From an uncultured Lachnospiraceae bacterium (GTDB lineage: Bacteria; Bacillota; Clostridia; Lachnospirales; Lachnospiraceae): a stretch of DNA of 64,000 nt. Of the stretch, positions 8,678 through 17,519 are shown in pieces. The number at the start of each line of letters is the position of its first letter. Within the stretch, counting starts at the first letter, position 1. The position numbers were made by a program, and so were the translations under genes. The stretch covers positions 62,001 to 126,000 of the forward strand of contig CAKQYU010000005.1 in assembly GCA_934293575.1 (NCBI GenBank), in the 5' to 3' direction. Under the pieces are notes generated by a model. It made no database searches. It saw only the letters and a list, made by a program, of their open reading frames with translations, and had not been told where the DNA came from.

Positions 8678-9544
8678 ATGGTAGTACAGCACAATATGCA
8701 GGCAGCAAATGCAAACAGAATGTTAGGTCAGAATGTAAAGGCAGTAGCTAAGAACACAGAGAAGTTATCTTCAGGTTATAAAGTAAACCGTGCAGCAGAC
8801 GATGCAGCAGGACTTTCTATTTCTGAGAAGATGAGAAACCAGATCCGTGGTATCAATCAGGCAGTTTCAAACTCTGAGGATGGTCAGTATTTAATTCAGA
8901 CAGCTGAAGGAAACCTGAATGAGATTCACTCTATCTTACAGCGTATGGGTGAGCTTGCTACGAAGGGTGCCAATGAAGTTAATGCGACGGATGACCGTAA
9001 AGCGATTGCTGATGAGTTACATCAGTTAGCTTGTGAGATTGACAGTATCTCAGCAAAGGCACAGTTCAATGGTAAATATTTGTTAAGTGAAGAAAAGAAT
9101 CCAGATATTGATAATGGTATTGCATTACAGGTTGGTGCAAATGCTGGTGAATCAATGACAATTCAATTAAAGAAAATTAACACAGAATCACTTAAGGTAG
9201 ATGATCTTAAGGATGATGTAGCAATTGGTACTGATTACGCAGATGGTACATCAACAGGAACAGATAAGTACAGAGATTTGATGACAACTGTAACATCAGC
9301 AGTTAAGACTGTATCTGATACTCGTTCACAGCTTGGTGCTATCCAGAACCGTTTGGATTACACAATCAACAACTTGGAGAACTATTCAGAGAACTTAACA
9401 TCATCTGAATCAAATATCCGTGATACAGATATGGCAACAGAGATGGTTAACTACTCTAAGAATAATATCTTACAGCAGGCTGCACAGTCTATGCTTGCAC
9501 AGGCAAATCAGTCAACTCAGGGCGTATTGAACTTATTACAGTAA
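8678..9544 (+). CDS. Flagellin 2 (filament subunit)
   Basis: A 288-residue flagellin, the same length as flagellin 1 and differing at about 20 positions. Most differences lie between residues 138 and 190, plus a few at the tails (for example MTIQLKK and STQGVLNLLQ). The D0/D1 regions and the unusual Cys119 are shared. The C-terminal coding DNA is almost base-for-base the same as in flagellin 1, consistent with recent duplication or gene conversion. It has its own SigD promoter, leader hairpin and terminator. It is a likely substrate of the Maf glycosyltransferases downstream. Confidence 0.97.
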   Translation: MVVQHNMQAANANRMLGQNVKAVAKNTEKLSSGYKVNRAADDAAGLSISEKMRNQIRGINQAVSNSEDGQYLIQTAEGNLNEIHSILQRMGELATKGANEVNATDDRKAIADELHQLACEIDSISAKAQFNGKYLLSEEKNPDIDNGIALQVGANAGESMTIQLKKINTESLKVDDLKDDVAIGTDYADGTSTGTDKYRDLMTTVTSAVKTVSDTRSQLGAIQNRLDYTINNLENYSENLTSSESNIRDTDMATEMVNYSKNNILQQAAQSMLAQANQSTQGVLNLLQ

Positions 9545-9554
9545 TTTATATAAT

Positions 9555-9590
9555 GGGGGGTATCCTATGGAAAGGATAGCCCCCTATGTA
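9555..9590 (+). terminator. Terminator of flagellin 2
   Basis: GGGGGGTATCCT (9555-9566) pairs with AGGATAGCCCCC (9573-9584), 12 bp with one mismatch, followed by a moderately T-rich tail. It begins 11 bases after the stop codon. Confidence 0.8.
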
Positions 9591-9644
9591 TTATTTAATT
9601 CTATAGTTTCAGAATGAATTCTTGGAAGAAGATTTGGTATTATG

Positions 9645-9696
9645 ACACGTTCAAGTATATTGGCGTGTTTTTTTATTCTTCCTGTTTTGTTATAAT
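9645..9696 (+). promoter_or_regulatory. Weak terminator and extended -10 promoter before the first Maf gene
   Basis: ACACG (9645-9649) pairs with CGTGT (9664-9668) and is followed by seven T, a weak terminator shape. Just downstream, TGTTATAAT (9688-9696) is an extended -10 (TGnTATAAT) with no good -35. The maf gene starts at 9725, so a short sigma-A transcript is plausible. Confidence 0.45.
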
Positions 9697-9724
9697 AAAT
9701 TAAAATGGTTAAAGGAACACATAC

Positions 9725-11608
9725 ATGAAAGAAAAAATTCTAAGAGCAGTTGAATTATTATATCAGTCAAACGTTAAAGAAGCTTATGAAATAATTGCAG
9801 CAATGATACAAGATATGGAGGGGATACTAAATGGATTATCCCCACAAAGCTATCCACAGGTTATAGCAATACTATCGCGTATTATACAGTTGATGAATGA
9901 CAAAAAAACACTTGAATTGGCACAAACATTACAATTTGATTTTTTACCTTTTGTATATGGGGAAGTTATAGATGGTATATCCAGAGAACAGGCAGCGGCA
10001 AACGGTTTTGCAGCGCAATATAAAAATGTTGAGGAAGATGCAGTTATTGTTGTATTTGGTATATTGAATAAAGAATATATTACAACAATACAAAATAATT
10101 GCAACAACAATCTTGTTATTTTCTACCATCCGGGTATATGGGATATGGAAGATATGGAAAAGCTTCCTTCTAATGTATATCTTTTAGCGGATTTTGATAA
10201 AGATGAAAAATTAAGCGATAAACATAAGTATGACCGAACGGAATTTCCTTTGGTTTTAAAAGAATGTATAACGGAAGCAAATAAAAATAAAGTATATATT
10301 TCAGCATTGCCGGGAAATAAGGAACAGTACAAAGCGGAATATGAGACTTTCAAAGAAAAGATTCAATTCCGGTTAGAAATGGTAAGTATTAATTCTTATA
10401 CTGCAAAAGCATTGGGGCATATAGTTGTTAAGAATAATTTGAATATTTTTCCGTTTTTGTTAAATGGTTACTGTATTGATTCATTTGTTGGCAGTTTTCC
10501 GGATAATCTGGCGGCAATTATTGTTTCAGCGGGACCGTCATTGCTTCAAAATGTTGAACAATTAAAAAATATTAAGGGAAAGGCTTTGATTGTATGTGTG
10601 GATACAGCTGCTCATACATTGTTAGAACGGGATATCATTCCGGATTTTATTGTGACAGTTGATCCGAGAAAGGATTTATCCCTTTTTGATGATGTGCGGA
10701 TAAAAGATATTCCCATTATTGGATCTTCCGATATGAGCTGTAATGTGCTTTCTAAAATACAGTGCAGAAATCTTATAATGGCAAGTGTAAAGAATCCGTT
10801 TATTCAAAAACTTTATGAACGTGAGAAGCATCATGTTGATGAATTAGAAAGTGGTGGTTCCGTTGCTACCTTTGCATATTCTTTTTGTAAATTTGTTGGG
10901 ATAAAGAAAATTGTATTTATAGGGCAGGATTTGGCATTGACAGGTAATCAGATGTATGCGGGAAAAGAAAAAATAAATATGGATAAGTTTAACAGAGAAC
11001 TGATTTCTGTAGAGAAATATGGTGGTGGAACAGTTTATACAACAAGAGATTATTACAGCTATTTAATTTGGTTTGAACAACAGGTGCAAATGAATAAAGA
11101 TATTGTTCATTTGAATGCAACACAAGGGGGGGCTAGAATCCATGGTGTTCAAGAGTGTTCACTTGAGGAAGTAATACAAAAGTGGGCAGTTGAAAATATG
11201 GATGTGAAAGGATATATCAATCATTCTATGATTCCGGTATTTGATGACAAGGAGAAGGCGAAGGATGAAATTTATAATTATGAACAAAGATATTTTGAGA
11301 TAGGGATTCAGTTAGAACGTGCAGGAAATGCTGCAAAACGGTTACAAAACAATGGTGTACTCAGTAAAGATGAAAAAAAACAAGCGGAAGATATAATACA
11401 GAATACGGTTAAGATGTTTGATGAAAGTACGCAGGCATTTTTGATTTTGAGGGAAGTGGATGCTACAAATCTGGATGAATATATGGATATATGTTCTACA
11501 GAGGTTGAGAAAAATACTTTGGAACATTATCGGTTGTTGGGAAGATATTTTGCATGTTTGTTACGGGCAACAAAAAATATACAAAATATTATTTTGGAGA
11601 AAAGATAA
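9725..11608 (+). CDS. Motility accessory factor (Maf, DUF115) flagellin glycosyltransferase 1
   Basis: A 627-residue Maf/DUF115 protein. The core holds IIVSAGPSLL (265-274), the TVDPR segment (311-315), ESGGSVAT (375-382) and GQDLALT (400-406), which form the nucleotide-sugar fold shared with MptE-like enzymes. A helical extension follows. Maf proteins transfer CMP-activated nonulosonic acids (pseudaminic, legionaminic) to Ser/Thr of flagellin before export. It sits directly after the flagellins and next to neuA/neuC/neuB, which supply such a CMP-sugar. A second, more divergent Maf lies at 14.6 kb. The sugar and sites modified cannot be fixed from sequence. Confidence 0.88.
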   Translation: MKEKILRAVELLYQSNVKEAYEIIAAMIQDMEGILNGLSPQSYPQVIAILSRIIQLMNDKKTLELAQTLQFDFLPFVYGEVIDGISREQAAANGFAAQYKNVEEDAVIVVFGILNKEYITTIQNNCNNNLVIFYHPGIWDMEDMEKLPSNVYLLADFDKDEKLSDKHKYDRTEFPLVLKECITEANKNKVYISALPGNKEQYKAEYETFKEKIQFRLEMVSINSYTAKALGHIVVKNNLNIFPFLLNGYCIDSFVGSFPDNLAAIIVSAGPSLLQNVEQLKNIKGKALIVCVDTAAHTLLERDIIPDFIVTVDPRKDLSLFDDVRIKDIPIIGSSDMSCNVLSKIQCRNLIMASVKNPFIQKLYEREKHHVDELESGGSVATFAYSFCKFVGIKKIVFIGQDLALTGNQMYAGKEKINMDKFNRELISVEKYGGGTVYTTRDYYSYLIWFEQQVQMNKDIVHLNATQGGARIHGVQECSLEEVIQKWAVENMDVKGYINHSMIPVFDDKEKAKDEIYNYEQRYFEIGIQLERAGNAAKRLQNNGVLSKDEKKQAEDIIQNTVKMFDESTQAFLILREVDATNLDEYMDICSTEVEKNTLEHYRLLGRYFACLLRATKNIQNIILEKR

Positions 11609-11610
11609 AT

Positions 11611-12306
11611 CTAGTTCATCTGCAAATAATCCTTTGCACGTTTTAAATCATCAAAACTATCGATATCAATGGAAACTTCCTTTGACATAATATAAGGGAG
11701 ACGGTTGTCATTTAAACTGGTTTGTTCGTTAAAATTATCATCGATTCGATTAATATAAATGGAGCCGTTAACCGTATATACGGCTGGAAAATCCTGACGC
11801 CGCACGGTACTTGAAATTGGAAGGATGGATTGTAAATGTCCATCTTCTTTTATTGTACGCATCAAAATTGGATGTTGTGTTACGGGACATACACTTACCA
11901 GAGAATTTTCATCTGAATTAAGCAAAAGTTCAATGGCTTCATCAATCCATTGCGGTTGTCGAATGGGTTGAGTAGGTTGTAAAAGAACGACATAATCGTA
12001 GTAATCCCCTTGAGCCTTCAAATAGTCTATCGCATGTAACATACAGTCAATTGTTTTGGATGTATCCATAGAAAGAACGGCAGGTCTTAAAAATGGAGCA
12101 CTTGCACCATAGGAGATTGCGATATTCTGGATAACGGAAGAATCTGTGGATACTAAAACATTATCAATATATGTACTTTTCAGTCCGGATTCAATAGAGT
12201 ATGAAATCAATGGTTTTCCGCATAAATCTATTATATTTTTATTTGGGATTCCCTTGCTGCCACCTCTTGCGGGAATGATTGCAAGGATACGTTTGTTTTT
12301 GTACAT
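11611..12306 (-). CDS. neuA: Acylneuraminate / nonulosonate cytidylyltransferase (NeuA/LegF/PseF family)
   Basis: A 231-residue nucleotidyltransferase. The N-terminal motif RILAIIPARGGSKGIPNKNI is the CMP-sialate synthetase signature. It activates a 9-carbon nonulosonic acid with CTP to give the CMP-sugar that Maf proteins use. It lies on the minus strand as the last gene of neuB-neuC-neuA, and its stop is only 2 bases from the stop of the first maf gene. Whether the sugar is Neu5Ac, legionaminic or pseudaminic acid cannot be read from this enzyme. Confidence 0.9.
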   Translation of the reverse strand: MYKNKRILAIIPARGGSKGIPNKNIIDLCGKPLISYSIESGLKSTYIDNVLVSTDSSVIQNIAISYGASAPFLRPAVLSMDTSKTIDCMLHAIDYLKAQGDYYDYVVLLQPTQPIRQPQWIDEAIELLLNSDENSLVSVCPVTQHPILMRTIKEDGHLQSILPISSTVRRQDFPAVYTVNGSIYINRIDDNFNEQTSLNDNRLPYIMSKEVSIDIDSFDDLKRAKDYLQMN

Positions 12307-12318
12307 TCCTGTTAACCT

Positions 12319-13473
12319 CTATATATCAATATCAATAAAATTCTTTTGGATGGTTGTATTCCAGATGTAAGAATCCAATAGAATACTTTCAAATATCTTA
12401 TCACTGTCACCTTTTCCAAAGTAAGATGTCGATTCCAGTTTTTTCTGCTTTGCCTGTGAAAGAACCTGTGTTGTAAACTGATCTTCATCGATATGTGTAA
12501 TATGTGTATTTTTGTTTGGGTTATATCTTCCTTTTTGTCTGGAACCCAAGTCAATAGCCGGAATTCCGTAAATACATGCTTCACGGATACCGGAGCTTGA
12601 ATTTCCGATAATACAGTCAGAAGATTGAAGCAGCGTTAAAAAATATTCAAAACGCATAGATGGAATAATCCGAAAATGATGATTTCCCTGCAATTGATTA
12701 TAGGTAGCTAATATTTGTTCGCTTCCGGCATCATTATTTGGATAAATTACTACAAAATTTTCCTTGGATTCCGTTAAAGTATGAACCAAACATTGAGTGT
12801 GATTTGTTATCATATTAAGTTCTGTAGTTACCGGATGATATAATACTATATTATAGGAATCAAAAGGCAATTCATAATAATTTTTGACTTCGGATAAAGA
12901 TGGTAATTTTTTTGAATACATAATGTCTATATCCGGTGAACCGAAAATAAAAATATGATCTGCCGGTTCACCAAGCTGGATAATTCTTTTTTTTGCATCT
13001 TCGTTTGCAACAAAATGAAAATGCGAAAATTTGCTGATGGCGTGTCGGATGGATTCATCTATAGTTCCGGAAACTTCGCCGCCCTCAATATGAAATACCC
13101 GGATATTATGAAATGCTCCCACAATGGCACCGGCCAAGGCCTCCAAGCGGTCACCATGGACAACAATAGCATCCGGAGATAATTCATTTATGTAGTTGCT
13201 AAAACCGGTAATCGTATTACTAAGTGCAATATCCATATCGGTGGAGCTGTTTTGATTAACAAATGTATAGATATTAGGAAAACCGTCTTTTATTATTTCT
13301 TTATAAGTGGAACCGTATCGTGCCAGCATATGCATTCCGGTAGCAAAAATATGTACATCAAATTTATCGTTATTATTTAATATGCGAATTAAAGATTTTA
13401 ATTTTCCGTAGTCTGCCCGGGTTCCGGTTAAAAACACAATTTTTCGGCGCTGACAGTTATCTTTTGTGCTCAT
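12319..13473 (-). CDS. neuC: UDP-N-acetylhexosamine 2-epimerase, hydrolysing (NeuC/LegG family)
   Basis: A 384-residue epimerase opening with KIVFLTGTRADYGKLKSL, the NeuC/LegG signature, with conserved HGDRLEALAGAIVG and the HIEGGEVSGTIDESIRH segment. It converts a UDP-HexNAc to the free 2-epimer (ManNAc or the 6-deoxy-diamino analogue) for condensation by NeuB. The ATG at 13473 follows AAGGAG; the longer frame to 13560 runs into neuB and lacks a ribosome site. The presence of NeuC argues against a pseudaminic route, whose hydrolase PseG is a different family. It favours Neu5Ac or a legionaminic-type sugar. Confidence 0.88.
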   Translation of the reverse strand: MSTKDNCQRRKIVFLTGTRADYGKLKSLIRILNNNDKFDVHIFATGMHMLARYGSTYKEIIKDGFPNIYTFVNQNSSTDMDIALSNTITGFSNYINELSPDAIVVHGDRLEALAGAIVGAFHNIRVFHIEGGEVSGTIDESIRHAISKFSHFHFVANEDAKKRIIQLGEPADHIFIFGSPDIDIMYSKKLPSLSEVKNYYELPFDSYNIVLYHPVTTELNMITNHTQCLVHTLTESKENFVVIYPNNDAGSEQILATYNQLQGNHHFRIIPSMRFEYFLTLLQSSDCIIGNSSSGIREACIYGIPAIDLGSRQKGRYNPNKNTHITHIDEDQFTTQVLSQAKQKKLESTSYFGKGDSDKIFESILLDSYIWNTTIQKNFIDIDI

Positions 13474-13487
13474 TTGATTCTCCTTAT

Positions 13488-14519
13488 TTATAATGATACA
13501 TCCTGCATGGTAAGGTGTTCGCCTTTTGGGATATCCCGTCTGGCAATTTGTCCAAGGCATTGATTAAAATATTCGGCTTTTATCTGTCCGGTTCCGGGAC
13601 GTTTTACCCAAATGTTATCCTTAGAAAAAGGTTCACCCTTTTTGATGTCTTTTATTGTAACGACTGTTGCAAAAGCAAAATCAATGGTTACCTGTTCTTC
13701 CGGCAATGCCTGTTTGCTTCCTCCGCGCATTAAGAAGATTTCTTTTGAATCATGGATAAGGGAAGATAAAGCAACGGTGTCCATGGAACAGATGATATCA
13801 GGTCCCTCTCTGTACATACTATCCGTAAAATGCCGTTCTAAAAGGCTTGCGCCTAAGGCTGTAGCAGCGAGGCAGGCATTATTGTTCAAACTGTGGTCGG
13901 ATAATCCGATTGGTATACCCGGAAATTGTTCCATAAGTTCTTTCATGGCTCCAAGTCGGATGTATTCCGGTTTGGTTGGATAAATGTTTGTACAGTGCAT
14001 AAGTGCATAATCAATATGATATTTTTCTAAAATAGTAACTGTTTTTTTGATACTTGCGATATCGTTCATACCCGTAGAGACAATCATCGGTTTACCAAAC
14101 TGAGCGATATGTTCAATTAACGGATAGTTGTTACATTCGCCGGAACCGATTTTATAGGCGGAAACATTCATACGTTCCAATCGGTCGGCAGCTGCTCTGG
14201 AAAAAGGAGTACTTAAAAAAATCATACCTTTTGATTCAACGTAGTTTTTTAATTGACATTCTTCTTCCTCTGACAGCGCACAACGAGCCATAATATCATA
14301 AATGGAAACATCTGCGTTGCCGGGTATTACATTTTTGGCAGCCGGAGACATTTCGTCTTCTACGACATGCGTTTGGTGTTTGATAATCTCTGCGCCTGCA
14401 TTTTTTGCAGCGTCTACCATTTCAAAAGCGGTTTGTAATGAACCTTCATGATTAATTCCTATTTCTGCAATAACAAGAGGTGGAAATTCCGGTCCGATTT
14501 TACGATTTTCAATCTGCAT
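13488..14519 (-). CDS. neuB: Nonulosonic acid synthase (NeuB/LegI family)
   Basis: A 343-residue PEP-dependent synthase. The TIM-barrel start is VIAEIGINHEGSL, with KHQTHVVEDEMSP and the GLSDHSLNNNACLAA segment. A C-terminal SAF/antifreeze-like domain covers about 280-343 (TIKDIKKGEPFSKDNIWVKR). It condenses PEP with a 2-epimer HexNAc to form the 9-carbon acid. It is the first gene of neuB-neuC-neuA, with a sigma-A promoter on the minus strand 30-60 bases upstream. Other steps needed for a legionaminic sugar (dehydratase, aminotransferase, acetyltransferase) are not in this window. Confidence 0.92.
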   Translation of the reverse strand: MQIENRKIGPEFPPLVIAEIGINHEGSLQTAFEMVDAAKNAGAEIIKHQTHVVEDEMSPAAKNVIPGNADVSIYDIMARCALSEEEECQLKNYVESKGMIFLSTPFSRAAADRLERMNVSAYKIGSGECNNYPLIEHIAQFGKPMIVSTGMNDIASIKKTVTILEKYHIDYALMHCTNIYPTKPEYIRLGAMKELMEQFPGIPIGLSDHSLNNNACLAATALGASLLERHFTDSMYREGPDIICSMDTVALSSLIHDSKEIFLMRGGSKQALPEEQVTIDFAFATVVTIKDIKKGEPFSKDNIWVKRPGTGQIKAEYFNQCLGQIARRDIPKGEHLTMQDVSL

Positions 14520-14550
14520 AAAGAGTCCTCTTTTCCTTTAACTTACAATG

Positions 14551-14579
14551 ATTATACAATGCCGGGTATGCAAAAGCAA
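14551..14579 (-). promoter_or_regulatory. Sigma-A promoter of neuB-neuC-neuA
   Basis: On the minus strand: -35 TTGCTT (plus-strand 14574-14579), 17-base spacer, -10 TATAAT (14551-14556). The transcript would start near 14544 and reach neuB at 14519. Confidence 0.6.
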
Positions 14580-14600
14580 ATAGATTTATCGGGGGTGCTA

Positions 14601-14628
14601 TGCTATAATATTTTAGAAATATTTTAGA
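14601..14628 (+). promoter_or_regulatory. Extended -10 promoter and short tandem repeat before the second Maf gene
   Basis: TGCTATAAT (14601-14609) is an extended -10 without a clear -35. It overlaps a perfect 11-base tandem duplication (unit AATATTTTAGA, 14607-14628). GGAG and the maf ATG at 14641 follow. The divergent neuB promoter lies only about 20 bases upstream. Confidence 0.5.
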
Positions 14629-14640
14629 AATGGAGATTGT

Positions 14641-16314
14641 ATGAAACACATTTATGATGAAAATAAAATTCTGATACAACAGGTATATCAGATGAAAGAG
14701 TATATTAATAAACAGGAGAATGTAAGAATTTTATGGTTGATTACACAACTGGCACAACGTATTGCCAAATTACTTACGGAAGTAATTGAAAAACGCGATG
14801 CTTTTGCACAATTGGGAATGGAAATAAATGAGGAATATATTTTTTCTGTTTTAAATCAGATGCTTGGTGCACAGGAGGCAGAAGATTATATTTTATACGG
14901 AGATATTTTACAACTTCAGATGTTGCCGATTCTTTTGGAAATACAAAATGCGATTCAGAGTAGTTGTGAGGACTTAACGGAATCTTTTTGGGATCAAAAT
15001 ATGGATGCTTTAAAAAAGAATGATGTTGAATTGTATGAGCAGATGTTAAATTGTGAAGCATTGCATGCAAAATCTCCTTATTGTAATGATGTATATTCAA
15101 TTGAAAATACAAATGTTGGGGCATTGACCTTGGCGGTTGATAATGGGGAATATCGGATTTATCTGCATAGCAATGAAAATCCAATGGATTCAGCCAGACA
15201 ATTGATAGATGCGTATTACGATCCGTATAAGAATGATTACGTGATATATGGGTTAGGTCTTTGCTATCATTGTAGATATCTTGCATCGCTGGATTATGAT
15301 TTGGATATTACAATTATAGAAAATGATATTGGAATTTTGCAACTTGCTATGAACTATATGGATATGAGCTGGTATTTTAACCATCCGGGTGTAAAGATAA
15401 TTTATGATGGGGATTGGAAAAAATGGGGAACAATTTTGAAGGAGCGAGAAGATGCAGTTGTTTTACTTCATCAACCATCTGTGAGACGGATTAAAAATCA
15501 GGAGATTCAGCAGCAAATTCAGAAATTCATGGTGCATGAGGGTTCAATGCGGGCAAGAAGTAACCGGATGATACGGAATTTCCTTTATAATACAAAGCAT
15601 TGTGAATTAGATATCACTGCCTTGCAACAGGACTTCCGAGGAAAGAACGTGATTATTGTGGGAGCGGGACCTTCCCTGGATTTGAATGTGCAGCTGTTGA
15701 AGGAGAAAAAGGAAAATACCATTATTCTGGCGATGGGAGCCGTTTGCCGTAAATTATATAATCTGGGTATTCCTATGGATTATATTATTATTACAGATCC
15801 GAAAGAGATATCCAACGGACAGATTGCCGGTCTGGAACACCTTGAGATACCGATGATTTTAATGTCTACTGCAACAAAAGGTGTGGCAAGATATTATCAC
15901 GGAAAAAAATATCTGCTTTGTCAAAAAGGGTTTCCGGATGCCGAGCAGCTGGCAACTAAGAAGAATCTTCCGTTATTTGAAACCGGCGGTTCTGTGGCAA
16001 CCACGGCTGTTGATATGTGTATCCGGTTTGATGTAAATAAAATTATCTTTGTGGGAATGGATCTGGCATACACCGATAACAAAAACCATGCGTCCGGAGC
16101 CAGGGATGAGGGGATTACGGATTATTCCGGCATGATTATGGTAGAGGATGTATATGGAAAAGAGGTTCCAACCACAAGGCCGTTTTTGATGTACCGGGAA
16201 TGGATTGAACGGCGGATTGCAAGGAAGGATGTTACGATGCCTGTAATTGATGCCACAGAAGGCGGCGCACGGATTCAGGGCAGTGAAGTAAGAAAGCTTT
16301 CGGATGTGTTATGA
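14641..16314 (+). CDS. Motility accessory factor (Maf, DUF115) glycosyltransferase 2
   Basis: A 557-residue Maf/DUF115 protein. The core motifs are VIIVGAGPSLD (337-347), a following YIIITDPKE strand, ETGGSVATTAVDMC and FVGMDLAYTD. The N-terminal 300 residues contain an extra Rossmann-like segment (DYVIYGLGLCYHC) common in long Maf proteins. It is clearly paralogous to the first Maf but diverged, so the two may act on different flagellin sites or different sugars. It is transcribed away from neuB and heads toward the acyl-modification block. Confidence 0.85.
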   Translation: MKHIYDENKILIQQVYQMKEYINKQENVRILWLITQLAQRIAKLLTEVIEKRDAFAQLGMEINEEYIFSVLNQMLGAQEAEDYILYGDILQLQMLPILLEIQNAIQSSCEDLTESFWDQNMDALKKNDVELYEQMLNCEALHAKSPYCNDVYSIENTNVGALTLAVDNGEYRIYLHSNENPMDSARQLIDAYYDPYKNDYVIYGLGLCYHCRYLASLDYDLDITIIENDIGILQLAMNYMDMSWYFNHPGVKIIYDGDWKKWGTILKEREDAVVLLHQPSVRRIKNQEIQQQIQKFMVHEGSMRARSNRMIRNFLYNTKHCELDITALQQDFRGKNVIIVGAGPSLDLNVQLLKEKKENTIILAMGAVCRKLYNLGIPMDYIIITDPKEISNGQIAGLEHLEIPMILMSTATKGVARYYHGKKYLLCQKGFPDAEQLATKKNLPLFETGGSVATTAVDMCIRFDVNKIIFVGMDLAYTDNKNHASGARDEGITDYSGMIMVEDVYGKEVPTTRPFLMYREWIERRIARKDVTMPVIDATEGGARIQGSEVRKLSDVL

Positions 16315-16352
16315 GGGGGATTACCGATAATACATAAATGATGATATAAGTA

Positions 16353-16380
16353 TAAAGATTATTGCAAGAGTTACCGATAC
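16353..16380 (+). promoter_or_regulatory. SigD-like promoter upstream of the acyl-modification block
   Basis: TATAAAGATT begins at 16351 and ACCGATAC lies at 16373-16380, that is TAAAGATT-N12-ACCGATAC. The boxes match the flagellin SigD promoters closely; the spacer is one base longer. A second ACCGATAA at 16323-16330 has no TAAA at the right distance. If real, it places the 16.5-31.2 kb genes under the same sigma factor as the flagellins. Confidence 0.5.
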
Positions 16381-16440
16381 TAGTAGTGCAAGGATGCTGG
16401 AAATGTTTAAAGGATGTAAGGATCTAATATAGATATTTGA

Positions 16441-16475
16441 AAGCCATATTTGCAACGGAATATGGCTTTTGTTTT
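16441..16475 (+). terminator. Leader hairpin / attenuator-like terminator
   Basis: A perfect 10-bp stem, AAGCCATATT (16441-16450) with AATATGGCTT (16459-16468), followed by TTGTTTTAT. It lies 25 bases upstream of the next ATG and about 60 bases after the SigD-like promoter. It may end the maf2 transcript or work as a partial attenuator for the block. Confidence 0.65.
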
Positions 16476-16500
16476 ATATTGTTACAACAGGGAGAAGACG

Positions 16501-17493
16501 ATGATTCGTATTAGACAGGCAGAGTATGAAGATATACCGCTTATTATGAAATTTATAGATGAGCACTGGAAGAAGGATCATATTTTTGCAAGGGATAGGA
16601 AATTTTTTGAATGGCAGTTTGTTGAAAATGGAAAAGTAAATTTTTATTTAGGAATTGATGAGGAACAAAAAAAGATTTATGGTGTGTTAGGAGTGATTCT
16701 GTATAATCATAGCGAACATCCTGATATATCGGGAACCATATGGAAAACGATTAAAAGTGATAATCCAATATTAGGTATTGAGATAGATCGTTATATGTTT
16801 TATGCTTTACAAACAAGGTATGCCTGCTCAGCCGGCATAAGTGAAAAGGCAAAAAGAATTTATCAGATGATGGGGCATAAAATTGTTTTGATGGATCATT
16901 TTTATCGGTTGGGTGACTTTAATGAGTATAAAATTGCTAAAATAAAAAACAAGAAGATTCCACAAATAGAAAATACAGATTATGAATTAAGAAAAATTTT
17001 TTCTCTGAGTGAAATGAAAGCAATTATATCCGAGGAAAATTTAAAAAATAGTGTTATGAGCAAGGATTATGATTATATTGAAAAAAGATATTTTGAACAC
17101 CCCATTTATAATTATGATATTTGGAAAATCCAAAACTCAAAACGGATAGGAGAAGCTGTATTGGTTACTAGAGAGGAGCAGGTCGCAAACAGTAAAATAT
17201 GTAAAATTATAGACTATTACGGAGATGCAAAATTGTTAGGAAAAATAACCCCTGCACTTGATCGATTGATAATGGAAAAATCATATGAGTATGTTGATGT
17301 TTATTCTTACGGAGTAGATAGACAGATATACGAGCAGGCAGGATTTATTTCCGTGGAGGAAAATGATGAGAATATTATCCCCAATTATTTTCATCCCTTT
17401 GAGAAAAAAAATGTTTTTCTGAATATGCTTGATCCCCAAATTGCTGGTCTTCGTTTATTTCGAGGAGATGGGGATCAGGATAGACCGTGTTAA
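16501..17493 (+). CDS. GNAT-fold acyltransferase-like protein 1
   Basis: A protein of about 330 residues starting MIRIRQAEYEDIPLIMKFID, a typical GNAT N-terminal strand-helix. It is about twice the usual GNAT length; a second GNAT-like half follows with YEQAGFISVEE near the end. The acceptor and donor are not evident. The ATG at 16501 follows GGGAGAAG; the longer frame from 16450 overlaps the leader hairpin. It is the first gene of the KAS/ACP block, 26 bases before a FabG-like reductase, which suggests it transfers an acyl group made by the block. Function is inferred from fold and neighbours. Confidence 0.55.
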   Translation: MIRIRQAEYEDIPLIMKFIDEHWKKDHIFARDRKFFEWQFVENGKVNFYLGIDEEQKKIYGVLGVILYNHSEHPDISGTIWKTIKSDNPILGIEIDRYMFYALQTRYACSAGISEKAKRIYQMMGHKIVLMDHFYRLGDFNEYKIAKIKNKKIPQIENTDYELRKIFSLSEMKAIISEENLKNSVMSKDYDYIEKRYFEHPIYNYDIWKIQNSKRIGEAVLVTREEQVANSKICKIIDYYGDAKLLGKITPALDRLIMEKSYEYVDVYSYGVDRQIYEQAGFISVEENDENIIPNYFHPFEKKNVFLNMLDPQIAGLRLFRGDGDQDRPC

Positions 17494-17519
17494 TATAAAG
17501 AGTTATAAAGGATGAGAAA

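Noticed and set aside
13474..13560. Longer N-terminus for neuC
   Set aside because: It would overlap neuB and lacks a ribosome site, whereas AAGGAG precedes the ATG at 13473.
16323..16330. ACCGATAA, a near-perfect sigma-28 -10 box
   Set aside because: No TAAA lies 15-17 bases upstream, and it directly follows the maf2 stop. Only the second copy at 16373 has a partner box.
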